Below are positions 1 through 8,791 of a stretch of DNA of 15,417 nt, piece by piece. Made by a program: the position numbers and the translations under genes. The stretch is from NCBI GenBank assembly GCA_002751075.1, contig NAOQ01000892.1, positions 3,231 to 18,647 on the forward strand, in the 5' to 3' direction. The notes beneath the pieces were generated by a model. That model did not search any database. It saw nothing but the letters and a program-made list of their open reading frames with translations, and was not told the origin of the DNA. The stretch is from Ichthyophonus hoferi. Lineage: Eukaryota > Opisthokonta > Ichthyosporea > Ichthyophonida > Ichthyophonidae. Each line of letters opens with the position of its first letter. Positions within the stretch are counted from its first letter, which is position 1.

Positions 1-246
1 TGGGTTAGATTAGCTAATTGAACCATATGATTGGCTTTATTTAAGTTGTTGAGCTTAGCAATCTTGGTGTTAACTAGAAAATTAGTATTGGTGATAAAGC
101 AGATAAAAGAAAGCAAAACTCAATAATAAACACCCGGTTACTCCGCTCATGCATGAATGGCACTTGTTGCAAAAATACAAAGTTCTCGTAAAGATACACA
201 AAAACACTTTGCACTTAATTATATATAATACACATAGTTTTTGTGA

Positions 247-720
247 TGTCTAAATTTAACGCTGGCTCTCGTAAACGATAATCAGTGTTCAAATTGCACT
301 ACTACTCAGAAGCATGAAAATTGCTTACTGACATTAAATAGCAATAATAGTTTTTATTTTCATAGTAGCTTAGCTCCGCTTAATGATCGATCACATTGTG
401 CAATCTCTACATTTGCACCAAAATGCATCAAAGCATCTATTCCTCCAACATTAGAACAGGGATATAATTATTACCATCAGTTACCTAGAGAATTGGTGTG
501 TGGGCCTTCAGTAAATACTCTAGCACAACAACTGAGTCTTCAAGAGGGTTCTAATCAAGTAGCTCTTACTTACACTGGTCAAACAACACTAACCACTACC
601 GGTTATACAATTGGAGATCCCGACAGCTGTGTTCGATCCCTTAGAGCTAACACAGATTCTGATAATTTTGTATCAGAGCAATCATTTCTGATACTGTTTG
701 CTTCTTCTACTATATGCTGA
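247..720 (+). CDS. Unrecognised protein, copy A (partial, probably one exon)
   Basis: I do not recognise the family and assign no function. The frame is open for 157 codons before a TGA at 718-720, with no convincing ATG near its beginning, so it is probably an internal or terminal exon. A likely exon start is 286, just after GATAATCAG, which falls between codons and has a counterpart in copy B. The strongest support is that residues encoded by 313-627 align without any gap to copy B on the other strand (1710-2105), about 54 of 105 identical. Shared blocks include ENCLL, DRSxC, IST, APK, IKASI, NYY, PRE and IGDP. Similarity stops at GGAGATCCCGA, after which this copy has a private tail of about 30 residues ending in a short hydrophobic stretch (SFLILFASSTIC). 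Several cysteines, two of them shared, would fit an extracellular domain, but that is inference. A decayed duplicate is possible, although the ungapped open frame argues for recent constraint. Confidence 0.5.
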   Translation, partial: CLNLTLALVNDNQCSNCTTTQKHENCLLTLNSNNSFYFHSSLAPLNDRSHCAISTFAPKCIKASIPPTLEQGYNYYHQLPRELVCGPSVNTLAQQLSLQEGSNQVALTYTGQTTLTTTGYTIGDPDSCVRSLRANTDSDNFVSEQSFLILFASSTIC

Positions 721-1709
721 GACCAGCCCTGCATACTAATTTCCGGCACCTAAGACCCAAGTCTTCTTCCTGCAAGTCGAGAAAGAGAATAACCATTTTG
801 CTCATTAACGTTAAATATACCCCTGGCTCACTTGTCAGAGGAAAGTTCTCCTCATTCTTTTTATTTTCTACTTTATTAGTTGCACATTGACCTTAGTTCT
901 TATCCCAATATGAAAGTTTAAAAAGTTTAGTACTCAATTGATTCGTTGGGCAGTCCAATAAATAAGTTGAGTCATAATCTAATACCTGCATATTTTCTGA
1001 AATAGTCGAAGGCAATGTACTATGTTGTGCTATCTATTTCGTATGTTCGTAATTGTATACAAATAGTACTTTATTTTTTTTAGGAGGCATCGTTGTTATT
1101 GCTAAAGAGATACTATTATGCCTCTGGATATAATCTTGATGATTGTGGTAGAAAGCAAAATTATGCACTCCCAATTACTCTCAGCTAATAACTATGTACC
1201 ACATTATGGGATTATTTTTAAGACAGACCAGTCGGCATTTTTTTAATTAGGCAATCATCAAGTTTCCTATGGACTGAACAATAGAACCCAAATCTGTTAT
1301 AAGATGGCACTCTAATACTTTAACATTTTCCATTAAACTTCGGAAGGAAGAGGATAACAAAAAGTAGATATAGGCCATAGTTTGTATATGGTATTCAATG
1401 TCAAGACAGAGTATGCCTCTATACAGAAAAAATATTGGAGATATTACTTAGGAATTTTTCTTTTTTTCAAGCTTGATGATCGAAGACTGTCTTGGTAGAT
1501 GTACAACCTTATTACCCTGTGCATAGTTCAAACTTAAATGGGTTAGGTCGATTGTCTCTTCAGGGTTTACAGTTTATTAAGGTCTTATGCAGTTAGTTTT
1601 GTCAATCAATAAAGTTACTGTGTTGGAATTTATCAATTTAGACATTGAATCAAAATATGCATGGCTTTGTGCAAGTTTCCTAAAACCCATATAAGAATCT
1701 GGAGTAGTT
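721..1709. other. Spacer between the two convergent paralogues
   Basis: This is the region onto which both copies of the unknown family point. From 721 to about 890 it is less AT-rich than the rest and open in a plus frame (714-890, 58 codons from an ATG overlapping the end of copy A) and in a minus frame (892-710, 60 codons). Neither resembles a known protein to me. The remainder, to 1709, is AT-rich with no long frame, no clear repeat and no RNA gene that I can see. Confidence 0.4.
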
Positions 1710-2105
1710 CTAGTGACTTGCCCAGGCTTCGGGATCTCCAATTAAATATTGTATAGTGGTTAATTTTTCCGGGCCAGCGGTAGTAATAGCCGCCTGAGCT
1801 GATACATCCTTAAAACACAATTGTGGTGGTAGAATTTTCATTGAAGGCACGTATACCCACTCTCTGGGAAACTGACTGTAATAATTACACTTCAGGTCTA
1901 ATTCAGAGGAAATCGATGCTTTGATTCGCTTAGGTGCTGATGTGGAAATTACACACTGAGATCGATCAGCAAGAGGTACTATATTACGATGTAAATAATA
2001 ACAATTGTCACAATTTAGTGCTAGTAGGCAGTTCTCTGACTCATGAGTGAGCGAGAGACCTGAAAACTGATTATTATATGCGAGTACCAATAGTGTACTA
2101 TACAT
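1710..2105 (-). CDS. Unrecognised protein, copy B (partial, probably one exon)
   Basis: This is the minus-strand partner of copy A and belongs to the same unrecognised family. The frame stays open upstream of the ATG at 2105 to position 2159, so the ATG is not certain. A start by splicing after AATAATCAG (exon from 2066) matches the site in copy A. From the ATG the first residues (MYSTLLVLA) are hydrophobic and could be a short signal peptide. Alternatively they are translated intron. The alignable core (SENCLL to IGDPE) is 105 residues, ungapped against copy A, about 51% identical, and ends almost at the same place, followed by a TAG at 1712-1710. Cysteines are more frequent here (ENC, LNC, DNC, RSQC, LKC, QLC). 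A GC-type donor (TGG|GCAAGT) lies just before the stop, so the exon might be internal. I infer a secreted or extracellular domain only weakly. Confidence 0.5.
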   Translation of the reverse strand: MYSTLLVLAYNNQFSGLSLTHESENCLLALNCDNCYYLHRNIVPLADRSQCVISTSAPKRIKASISSELDLKCNYYSQFPREWVYVPSMKILPPQLCFKDVSAQAAITTAGPEKLTTIQYLIGDPEAWASH

Positions 2106-2448
2106 TACAATAACGATGTGATTATCACTTACATATATGTTGTGATATTGTTTAGTTAACTAGTTAAATGCAAAGTATTATGTGTATTATGAGTACCTTT
2201 ATTTTTTCTAGGTTTATCATATATATGAGAACGGGGCCTTTATTATTATTTTCTTTTCTTTTCTTTTGTACTTTGTTTTACCGCGAGTGTTATCAAAAAT
2301 TAGCACCCGCTGTGATTAATAACCTAAATAAGACCAATCATAGATATTCTTATTGGCTAATACAACAATTCATGAAATATCACAGAAGCCCACTAGGAAT
2401 GTCTGATCTTATCTCGATACCGTGCTCTTATTTTGAAAGACTCATTAG
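2106..2448. other. Probable intron or spacer between minus-strand exons
   Basis: It is T-rich on the plus strand. A 94-codon plus frame (2168-2452) exists, but its product is a low-complexity run rich in Phe, Leu and Ile that T-rich DNA gives by chance. If 2449-2635 and copy B belong to one minus-strand gene, this would be the intron between them. The 5' end of the copy B frame is closed at 2160-2162. Confidence 0.3.
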
Positions 2449-2635
2449 CTAATTCACAAATGTAAGTGCTTGCAAACTATGTATCGCCAAATCAAATTGA
2501 ACTACGTGTTCCTTTGGAGTTTGTAACAACCCATCATAATTTCTGATTGGATAGATCCAGAGACTAGTCCCTGAAGCACGCAAATCTTTGTTATTGTAAG
2601 CTCTGTAAGATCGCGGCATCGACAACGGTATTGAC
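2449..2635 (-). CDS. Candidate minus-strand exon, unknown protein
   Basis: On the minus strand a good acceptor (GGCTTTTATTTTCAG, ending at 2636) is followed by an open frame of about 62 codons that ends in TAG at 2451-2449. The peptide has mixed composition with Tyr, Trp, Pro and charged residues (for example SYRAYNNKDL, LWIYPIRNYDG, LLQTPKEHVVQFDL), unlike translated AT-rich filler. No family is recognised. It lies 5' of copy B on the same strand and could be an upstream exon of that gene if a donor near the end is used (TTT|GTGAAT is weak), or the last exon of another gene. Chance is a real alternative. Confidence 0.25.
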
Positions 2636-3387
2636 CTGAAAATAAAAGCCGACTTAAGTATGTGATTGGTTCTAATTGAAATCAAATAAAAAATCTTGAC
2701 TTGGAAAAATAAAATTCATTTCAGTATAAAAGCAAGTACAGGACGCTAATCTTAGTTATCTTGGAAACTTAAAAGAACCACGAATCTGTTTTGGTGATTA
2801 TAATTTGTTTCTTATTATCTCTAGAGTGCATTGTTTTAAAGTAGCTACTTTAAGTAACTATATATTTTAATATAGATAAAATGTTACTTACTAGACTCAA
2901 TTTTCTATAGATTAATCAGATACCTTATTATTTTGCAATTATAATTAATCAGTATATTGATAAAAAAATAAGCCATTGATTACTGCCCTATATGTTATCG
3001 TTGCTCGGTATACTATCATAAATTAACAGGTAGTTTGCATTATTAGATGCGGAAAATAGTAAGTAGAGAGAGACATAAACGTGCCTGTGACCTATATTAG
3101 TTTATAAGGAGATAGAGTACCGAATTAAGGGACATTTTAACGTGTTCTTTTGCATACACGGAGTACAGATATGCTAAAGTATACTTTTACTATTAAACAA
3201 GTCTTCCACACAATTATTTTGATGGCAACTAGGCCATATATATCTAATTATTTTTGTATCGTGATTAAAGTTGTGATAATCGCTAGTACAGCTAGCATTG
3301 TTTTATATGAAGTAAAGCGCAGCCTAACTAAGATTTGAAACGAAACAAAAAGTAATTTTAAATTAACATTGTTTGTACTAGAATTTG

Positions 3388-3943
3388 ATTGGCTAAGAAT
3401 ACAATTTCACCAAAGTTAATGAAGTTTTAAGTTTGATGCAATATGTATTAACTGACTATAGCCAATATTAAGTGCACCCTAGAGAGGTTTGATTTGTTAA
3501 TATCATTTCGTCTGATTGGCATGGCATTTGGAGCGATCATACGATTCGTCTAAATCTTGGTATTCCCATGATCGCTATATTTACAATCGCAACATAAAAT
3601 GGAAAACGATCCTATCATTATAGCCAATAAATAAATATCTATTACGTCTATAAGAAGGTTGAAAATAGAAAATAGAGTGAGATATCTTTAGAGTTTAACC
3701 AATTCAACGGTTAATGTCACAAATAACAAATAATATGATTTCATAAAATAGTTTAGTTGTACACAGAATATTACGAGTAGTAGAGCAGCCAATCAAGTGC
3801 CAATCTAGTATTTTAAAGGCTTTTAATCTAATAAGTTAGAACACTATCTGTATTCCTGCGTGTACTTGTGGGACAATATGAATTGTATTTGCTGATTTTT
3901 TAAGAATTATCTGCCGACTTTGAACAGATCATCTGCTAATTGG
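3388..3943. promoter_or_regulatory. Cluster of eight CCAAT boxes (NF-Y-like)
   Basis: CCAAT or its complement occurs at 3388, 3462, 3515, 3624, 3699, 3789, 3800 and 3939, on both strands. Seven of the eight read GCCAAT, and those at 3388 and 3789 read AGCCAATCA, which fits the NF-Y consensus well. At this base composition about one to two would be expected in 556 bases. An enhancer or distal promoter is the inference; nothing shows which gene it serves. Confidence 0.35.
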
Positions 3944-4651
3944 CAATTCAAACATTTTTTAATAACGTATCTATACTCCAAGGATCTTTAAACAAATTGA
4001 CGCCTAATGGTAAATGATATAATACATACATAAAAACTTTAAAAAATCAGTAGGTAAAAAATAAGAACCCCCATGGTGTATAATTTTCCATTATATTTAA
4101 GAATTCAGTTCTTAACACACACAGAGAAAACCTTGGAAGATAATTATTAAATCTGTACATGGTACTGAACTGAATTCCCTAATTTATTTTTATTGTCAAT
4201 ATGGTCATACAATATAATTTAATAGGAATATTATTACAGAAATCACCACGAGTTTCCAAAAACATTGATGAATCAGTTCACTTTGTTTTTATTAATCATT
4301 GCATTTCCTTAAAATAGTTGAATATCCTTGTAATGAGAAGAAGAGAATCGCAACTGTGCCTACAATCACTGTTCTAGACTGTTCTTTCACAAATAAATAG
4401 TATTAGTAGAATGACTCATCCGTTCACAGTATGCCAACTGAAGTAAAGGAGATAGATATTATCGTATCCAGTGTGATATTATTAATCAAGCCTATCAGCT
4501 AGATCAAGTAACTACAATCTGAAGGACTGCCAAAGTTTTAACACACTCGAGGACTTACATCAGCTCATCCAGAAAATGATGACAGGGGCAAGATAGAGAT
4601 TTCAGTTCACTAGAAGCATTTCTCACTAAAATTTTCCCATGGTTCTCGGCC

Positions 4652-4659
4652 TATAAATA
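4652..4659 (+). promoter_or_regulatory. TATA-like box upstream of cytochrome b5
   Basis: TATAAATA lies within a short GC-richer context (CTCGGCC before, CCTG after), about 600 bases upstream of the cytochrome b5 ATG. It would serve if the gene has a 5' untranslated exon spliced to the acceptor near 5250. In AT-rich DNA such octamers arise often. Confidence 0.2.
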
Positions 4660-4878
4660 CCTGTTATCCAAGTTGTAAATTTTTAGTGAAAATCAATGAA
4701 GGCCAACAGAAATTCCTAAATAAAGTAGTATCGTTTTAATCTCTACAAATCAGCTATTTTTAATGTGCGGCTATTGATTCGAGAATCCATAGACTTTTGT
4801 ACCAGATCAATCAATAAAAATATATATGGGTGGAGAAATAGCAAAATAATAAAATTGCTTTTTAAACTTTATAAACAG

Positions 4879-4939
4879 AAAAAAAAAGAAATTTTTTTTT
4901 TAATATTAAACTGCATAAATTTTTTTTTTTAAAAAAAAA
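4879..4939. repeat. Paired A/T homopolymer tracts
   Basis: A9 (4879-4887), T10 (4892-4901), T11 (4920-4930) and A9 (4931-4939) stand within 61 bases. The last two form an 18-base perfect palindrome of T9A9. Such rigid tracts tend to exclude nucleosomes and would suit a promoter-proximal position some 320 bases before the cytochrome b5 start. Confidence 0.5.
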
Positions 4940-5175
4940 TAAGACCCATAATTTTATGTTCAGTGATTTAATTTTTATCCTATATTTTTCTAACATCTCA
5001 TCACACCACTAACTAAACCAAATCGGCGATAAGTATTTTGCAGACTAGTTACAATCAATAATTCCATAGCATAATATGGTCTATTAAATGGAACTTTAGA
5101 TAACTATTGGCTACAAATAACGAGTCATGCTCTGTTGCATTTTCATTGGTTGATAAGAAATGAATCTCTTGGATT

Positions 5176-5259
5176 ATGCATATCACAAATAGTTATAAGG
5201 CTGCGTCGTTCACCTATGTGCTGCACACCCGTAATAATCTCGTTTCTAGGAATTTGAGA
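5176..5259 (+). other. In-frame 28-residue extension or 5' splice acceptor of cytochrome b5
   Basis: The cytochrome b5 frame stays open upstream to an ATG at 5176. The extra 28 residues contain four basic and no acidic residues and many Ser, Thr and Asn, as in mitochondrial presequences. Against this, a good acceptor (ATCTCGTTTCTAG, ending at 5250) sits nine bases before the ATG at 5260, so the stretch may instead be the end of a 5' UTR intron or a trans-splice site. Both readings are possible. Confidence 0.35.
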
Positions 5260-7389
5260 ATGTCTGAGAAAATGATTTCTTTTGAGGAGGTTGCTAAGCA
5301 CGCCAACAAGGATGATATATGGATTGTCGTTCACGGGAAGGCTTACAACATTACTACATTCCTAGATAGCCACCCCGGTGGTGAGGAGGTGAGTAAAATG
5401 AGGGAAGGAGATAAAACTTATTAGAGACCCTGAATAATGCCCTGAGGGGAAGATGAAACGAGTCAAAAAGTACGTGAAATCGTTAAAGTAAGGGAAAACG
5501 AATGGAGCTAGCATTTGTGCTTTCGACAATCCGTTGGAGGATTTTTGGGGCCATTCTTTTATTATCTTTTTTATTATAGGGGAAAGGACCTGTGTGTAAG
5601 TTATTTCCATTTTAAGTTTTAGGTACCGAATTCCTAAATTCTTAAAACAACACAGTTTTCACCTCAACGCCTTATGTCCCCGTTTATGTTGTATGTTTTT
5701 TAAAATGTGCGCATGCTATATTTTTTTGGTTTTATTACATTATTTTTTTATAATTTCATTGCGGTTTTAATTGCACAGACTGTGAATTATGCCAGAATAT
5801 TTGTACTCTTTGAAGATCTCTGGTTGATATGATTGATTCCAAACTCTAAGTAACCGAAAAAAAAACCTAGATTCTCCTCGAGTGTGCTGGCACTGACGCA
5901 ACTCAGGCATTTGAGGACATTGGGCACTCCACTGATGCTGTTAGACAACTCGATGAGTTCTATGTGGTAGGTTCTAAACTTCTAACGAACTTTGCAGGGT
6001 TGCTTGTTTCTGCATTATAAAAAAGTTATAAATAGTTAAGTCATCCTTATGTTGCAGTCATCTATGGAAATCAGAGTTATATATATAGAAGGGAAAGCAC
6101 AAATCTTAAGGTGGAAGATGACAGGTGATGTTATACTTATATGCACAGAGACCGACTAGAATACATTTTAATTTGCAGTATTTTCTTACATTTCTGCCAT
6201 GTACCTGCGCTGCGTGTTCTTGTATGCTATAATCTGACAGTTTTGATTAATATTGCTTTGTGGTCTAGTGATGATTGTGCATTGTATATTTTATTACATT
6301 CGGTCATGTACATAGAGAGTTATGAGTATATACATGCGCTCTTTCTCTTACTATATCTCTACCCACGCTCCACATCTTCAGTAATATATGAACTAACCGT
6401 AAAATAATGTTAGAACCAAAGCTTTCACTGCGCTTGAATAGTTTATTACAATTAGAAAACCGTTTTTACTTAATTAGTAACTCTTTGGTTTTGCCTTACT
6501 GGTTGTATTTTGGGTGTATAATGCTCCTGCTTAGTTTATTGTAATTTTTTCTACGGAATACACATTTCTGTGTATTTTTTTTTTCAATTCTTTTTCCCCT
6601 CTCAACACCAGTCCACAAAGACTTTTACTCTTTTTTTTTCACTGAACTTCCCATTCTTCCATATTATCTTGGAGGATTGCTAAATTAATTACTACTAAAA
6701 CAGTTGGAAATTACTAAAATTCTAATGTAAACGTCTACTACTGCATACTGTAATTTGGTTTATCTTTTTATATTGCGCACATTTCTTTTGGTTTTATCTG
6801 TCAGATGTTGATAATGCAGATCAAAGTAGTGCCGTATCTGTCTTGCCTTCTCAGTGTTTAGTTTTGCAGATTCTGGTTGTTTTCTATTTTTTGCAAGTAG
6901 ATTTAAGAATGTCAATATATGCCTTTACCTTTTATTTGTGATCTTCTGACATAGTTCCTTGAGGGCTCTGTCTAGATATGGCGCATTTTTTGTCCAGTCG
7001 AACTTGAATGGTTGTTTTTAATCTTTATTGAGTAGGAATATATTCGATTATCTGCTCTGTTAAGCAACCTTTAATTCAACGACTTAATTCCCTGTCTTAG
7101 TCTTGTATTGATGAGTATATAATCTTAATTCATAAGATGGTATATATAATCGTTACAGTTTTGGTTTTTCTTTTGGATGCCTCAATAGTTCTAATTATCT
7201 TGCTCAATTACCATCGTCCTTATACCACAGGCTGATGTTGAAGGTGCCCCCAAGCCTGTCGCTAAGCCCCAGCCTGTCAATGCTAATAATACCAACCTAG
7301 TACATGACAATGGCTATTCCTCGTACTTACTGCCTTTGGCTATCATTTTAGCTGCCGCTTTTTACCAGGTGTACAATTCTCGCCACTAA
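5260..7389 (+). CDS. CYB5: Cytochrome b5, tail-anchored (3 exons, 127 residues)
   Basis: Exons are 5260-5388, 5871-5966 and 7231-7389, with all introns in phase 0 (GTGAGT, GTAGGT donors). The product is a small haem protein that passes electrons from cytochrome b5 reductase or P450 reductase to desaturases, P450s and related enzymes on the ER or outer mitochondrial membrane. The haem domain covers residues 6-80: W21 I V V H, the HPGG motif with axial His38, and the IGHS motif with axial His62, spaced 24 residues as in animal b5. A proline-rich linker (81-90) leads to a C-terminal anchor (about 107-123) and the short tail NSRH, the layout of microsomal b5. Length 127 is close to the usual 134. 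The ATG has A at -3; an upstream in-frame ATG at 5176 is an alternative start. The exon 2 acceptor is odd, with a run of A instead of pyrimidines before CCTAG. The protein is very confidently cytochrome b5; whether it is the CYB5A or CYB5B type is unclear. Confidence 0.93.
5389..5870 (+). other. Cytochrome b5 intron 1
   Basis: 482 bases, GTGAGT to CCTAG. Its first 150 bases are purine-rich on the plus strand and then it turns T-rich. Just before the acceptor comes a run of nine A, so there is no classical polypyrimidine tract; a branch-like CTAAG or GTAAC lies about 20 bases upstream. Retention would add ten residues and stop. Confidence 0.8.
5967..7230 (+). other. Cytochrome b5 intron 2
   Basis: 1264 bases, GTAGGT to TATACCACAG. 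It is T-rich throughout. An 88-codon plus frame (6141-6407) encodes a hydrophobic, family-less peptide that I take for translated T-rich intron. No snoRNA, repeat or nested gene is apparent. Confidence 0.75.
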
Positions 7390-7439
7390 ATCAATCATTG
7401 CCCTGATATATTTATAGGTTATGAACAGGCCTTTTTATA

Positions 7440-7445
7440 AATAAA
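7440..7445 (+). terminator. Polyadenylation signal of cytochrome b5
   Basis: AATAAA lies about 50 bases after the cytochrome b5 stop codon and is followed by a T-rich and GT-containing stretch (TTTTGTACATT, later TTGGTGTTGG). This would give a very short 3' UTR. Confidence 0.6.
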
Positions 7446-7984
7446 AGATTTTGTACATTATTACATTAATCCTAGTTGGTGTTGGAAATAATGCAGGATC
7501 GTCTTCTGCTAGTAACTGCTTGGAGTGTCCTGGTGTTGATTTAATTTTTACTTTTAGTCTGATCGAATTAGGTTGGAGCATATCATATGTGGCCCGGGAC
7601 AAGATGCCTAAAGGTAGCATAATGTGTTAAAATAGCCACCAATAGTTTAAAAAGAACACAGTCTCCTTAAGCAATACAGAAAAACGCTCAATTCTGCTTT
7701 TTTTCAGAATTGATTGCTGATAAATGTTCATATTTATTATCATACTATTGGTTATTTCTCTCTCGAAAACTGGAACTGTGTAGCTATAATTCCTTAAAGA
7801 CAAGATGGGTAGAATTTTATTCCAGATGTATGTCATTGGTCCACCTTTTAATGATTAGACGGATTCCTTGTGGTTTTTCCACATCCGATTTGGGCATTCA
7901 ATTTTAAAACTACCTAGCGATTATATGGTTATGAAAACGCTCTTTCTACACATGCGAAAACTATAATTTTAGAGTTAATGGCTG

Positions 7985-7999
7985 TATATATATATATAT
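7985..7999. repeat. (TA)n microsatellite
   Basis: A simple run of seven and a half TA units in the intergenic DNA. Shorter TA runs occur at about 10104, 10136 and 11391. Confidence 0.8.
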
Positions 8000-8648
8000 G
8001 CATACCTATCTACTTGATTATTATTATTTTATGATCGGTCACTAGTTGCGATTAATATTTTGTTGAGCCTTTTACTATCTTGGTATTTATCGCCGATTTG
8101 TCACGATAATTAGAGCTTAATCATAACTTAACAATAACAAAAAATTACTTAGCATTTTATTTTTATTTTTTATAATCAAGTACTAAATGTGTTGTCAGTC
8201 ATCAATTGGGATTAATGGTCTTAATTTCATTCTAAAGATAATTTTTGGCAACTAAAATACATATTACGACAAAAACAAAAGACTCCAATCAATCAAATTT
8301 ATAAAATCGGAATTATTCTAATAGAGCTCTAGGATTGGTAACTTAAACTAAGATAAGCAGTATAATTTGCTCATTTTCAAATAAGCAGTAGGGGTCTATT
8401 GCTTTACTTTTCATTATTTCATACTAAAGTATTAAATAAGGATGCATATTTATAAACGTTTCTAAGCTATTTTACATAAAACATAGAAAAATATTAGAAT
8501 TAAATATTATTGCTGCAATATCAATACAAAAACATGTTTATAAAAATGCATATAGCATTTAATAACTTTATAAATTTCCCAAATGGAATTTTAAATTTCC
8601 AATTTTCCTACTGATGGTAACGTTATTTCATGCTTTTACATTTCTACG

Positions 8649-8656
8649 TTACGTCA
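8649..8656 (+). promoter_or_regulatory. CRE-like bZIP site near the TOLLIP-like start
   Basis: TTACGTCA, within TACGTTACGTCACC so that two ACGT cores stand side by side, about 136 bases before the ATG. It fits CREB, ATF and C/EBP-type bZIP proteins. The position suits a proximal promoter, but no start site is known. Confidence 0.3.
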
Positions 8657-8791
8657 CCTACAGGTTTACTTTTTTAAATGATGATCTATTAGTTCTGAAC
8701 GTTATATTTAGAACTGAAAAGAATACCATATACAACTTTTATGGTTATTTTCAGGTTTATTTAACTTCCCAAACTACCCGTTAGTAATAAC

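Larger units (their letters stand above)
2636..5175. other. Intergenic region upstream of cytochrome b5
   Basis: No convincing gene is visible on either strand in about 2.5 kb. A 62-codon plus frame at 3150-3338 has no family look and is probably chance. The notable contents are a cluster of CCAAT boxes (3388-3943), a TATA-like box at 4652 and paired A/T homopolymer tracts (4879-4939). It probably carries the promoter of the cytochrome b5 gene and any 5' untranslated exon. Confidence 0.4.
7446..8754. other. Intergenic region before the TOLLIP-like gene
   Basis: About 1.3 kb, mostly AT-rich. A patch at 7490-7610 is less AT-rich but has no supported frame; the 61-codon minus frame there runs into the cytochrome b5 polyadenylation signal and has no family. 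A (TA)7 run lies at 7985-7999. The last 150 bases contain a TTACGTCA element and end in TTATTTTCAG, a possible acceptor for a 5' untranslated exon. Confidence 0.5.

Noticed and set aside
638-650. GTGTTCGATCCC resembling a tRNA B box
   Set aside because: The flanking bases do not pair as a T stem, there is no A box upstream, and it lies inside the open frame of copy A.
1745-1800. TATAGTGGTTAA resembling the A box of tRNA-Asp or tRNA-Glu genes
   Set aside because: No B box, acceptor stem or anticodon arm follows, and the bases are the complement of conserved codons of copy B (LTTIQYLIG).
2168-2452. 94-codon plus frame
   Set aside because: Low-complexity hydrophobic start, no homology recognised, and it lies opposite the likely intron between minus-strand exons.
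6268-6330. GTGATGAT as a C box of an intronic snoRNA
   Set aside because: No D box (CTGA) at a suitable distance downstream and no terminal stem.
6141-6407. 88-codon hydrophobic plus frame in cytochrome b5 intron 2
   Set aside because: The composition is what T-rich intron gives by chance (Leu, Ile, Tyr, Phe), with no motif and no splice context.
7435-7620. 61-codon minus frame downstream of cytochrome b5
   Set aside because: The peptide has no family, and its end runs over the cytochrome b5 poly(A) signal and 3' UTR.
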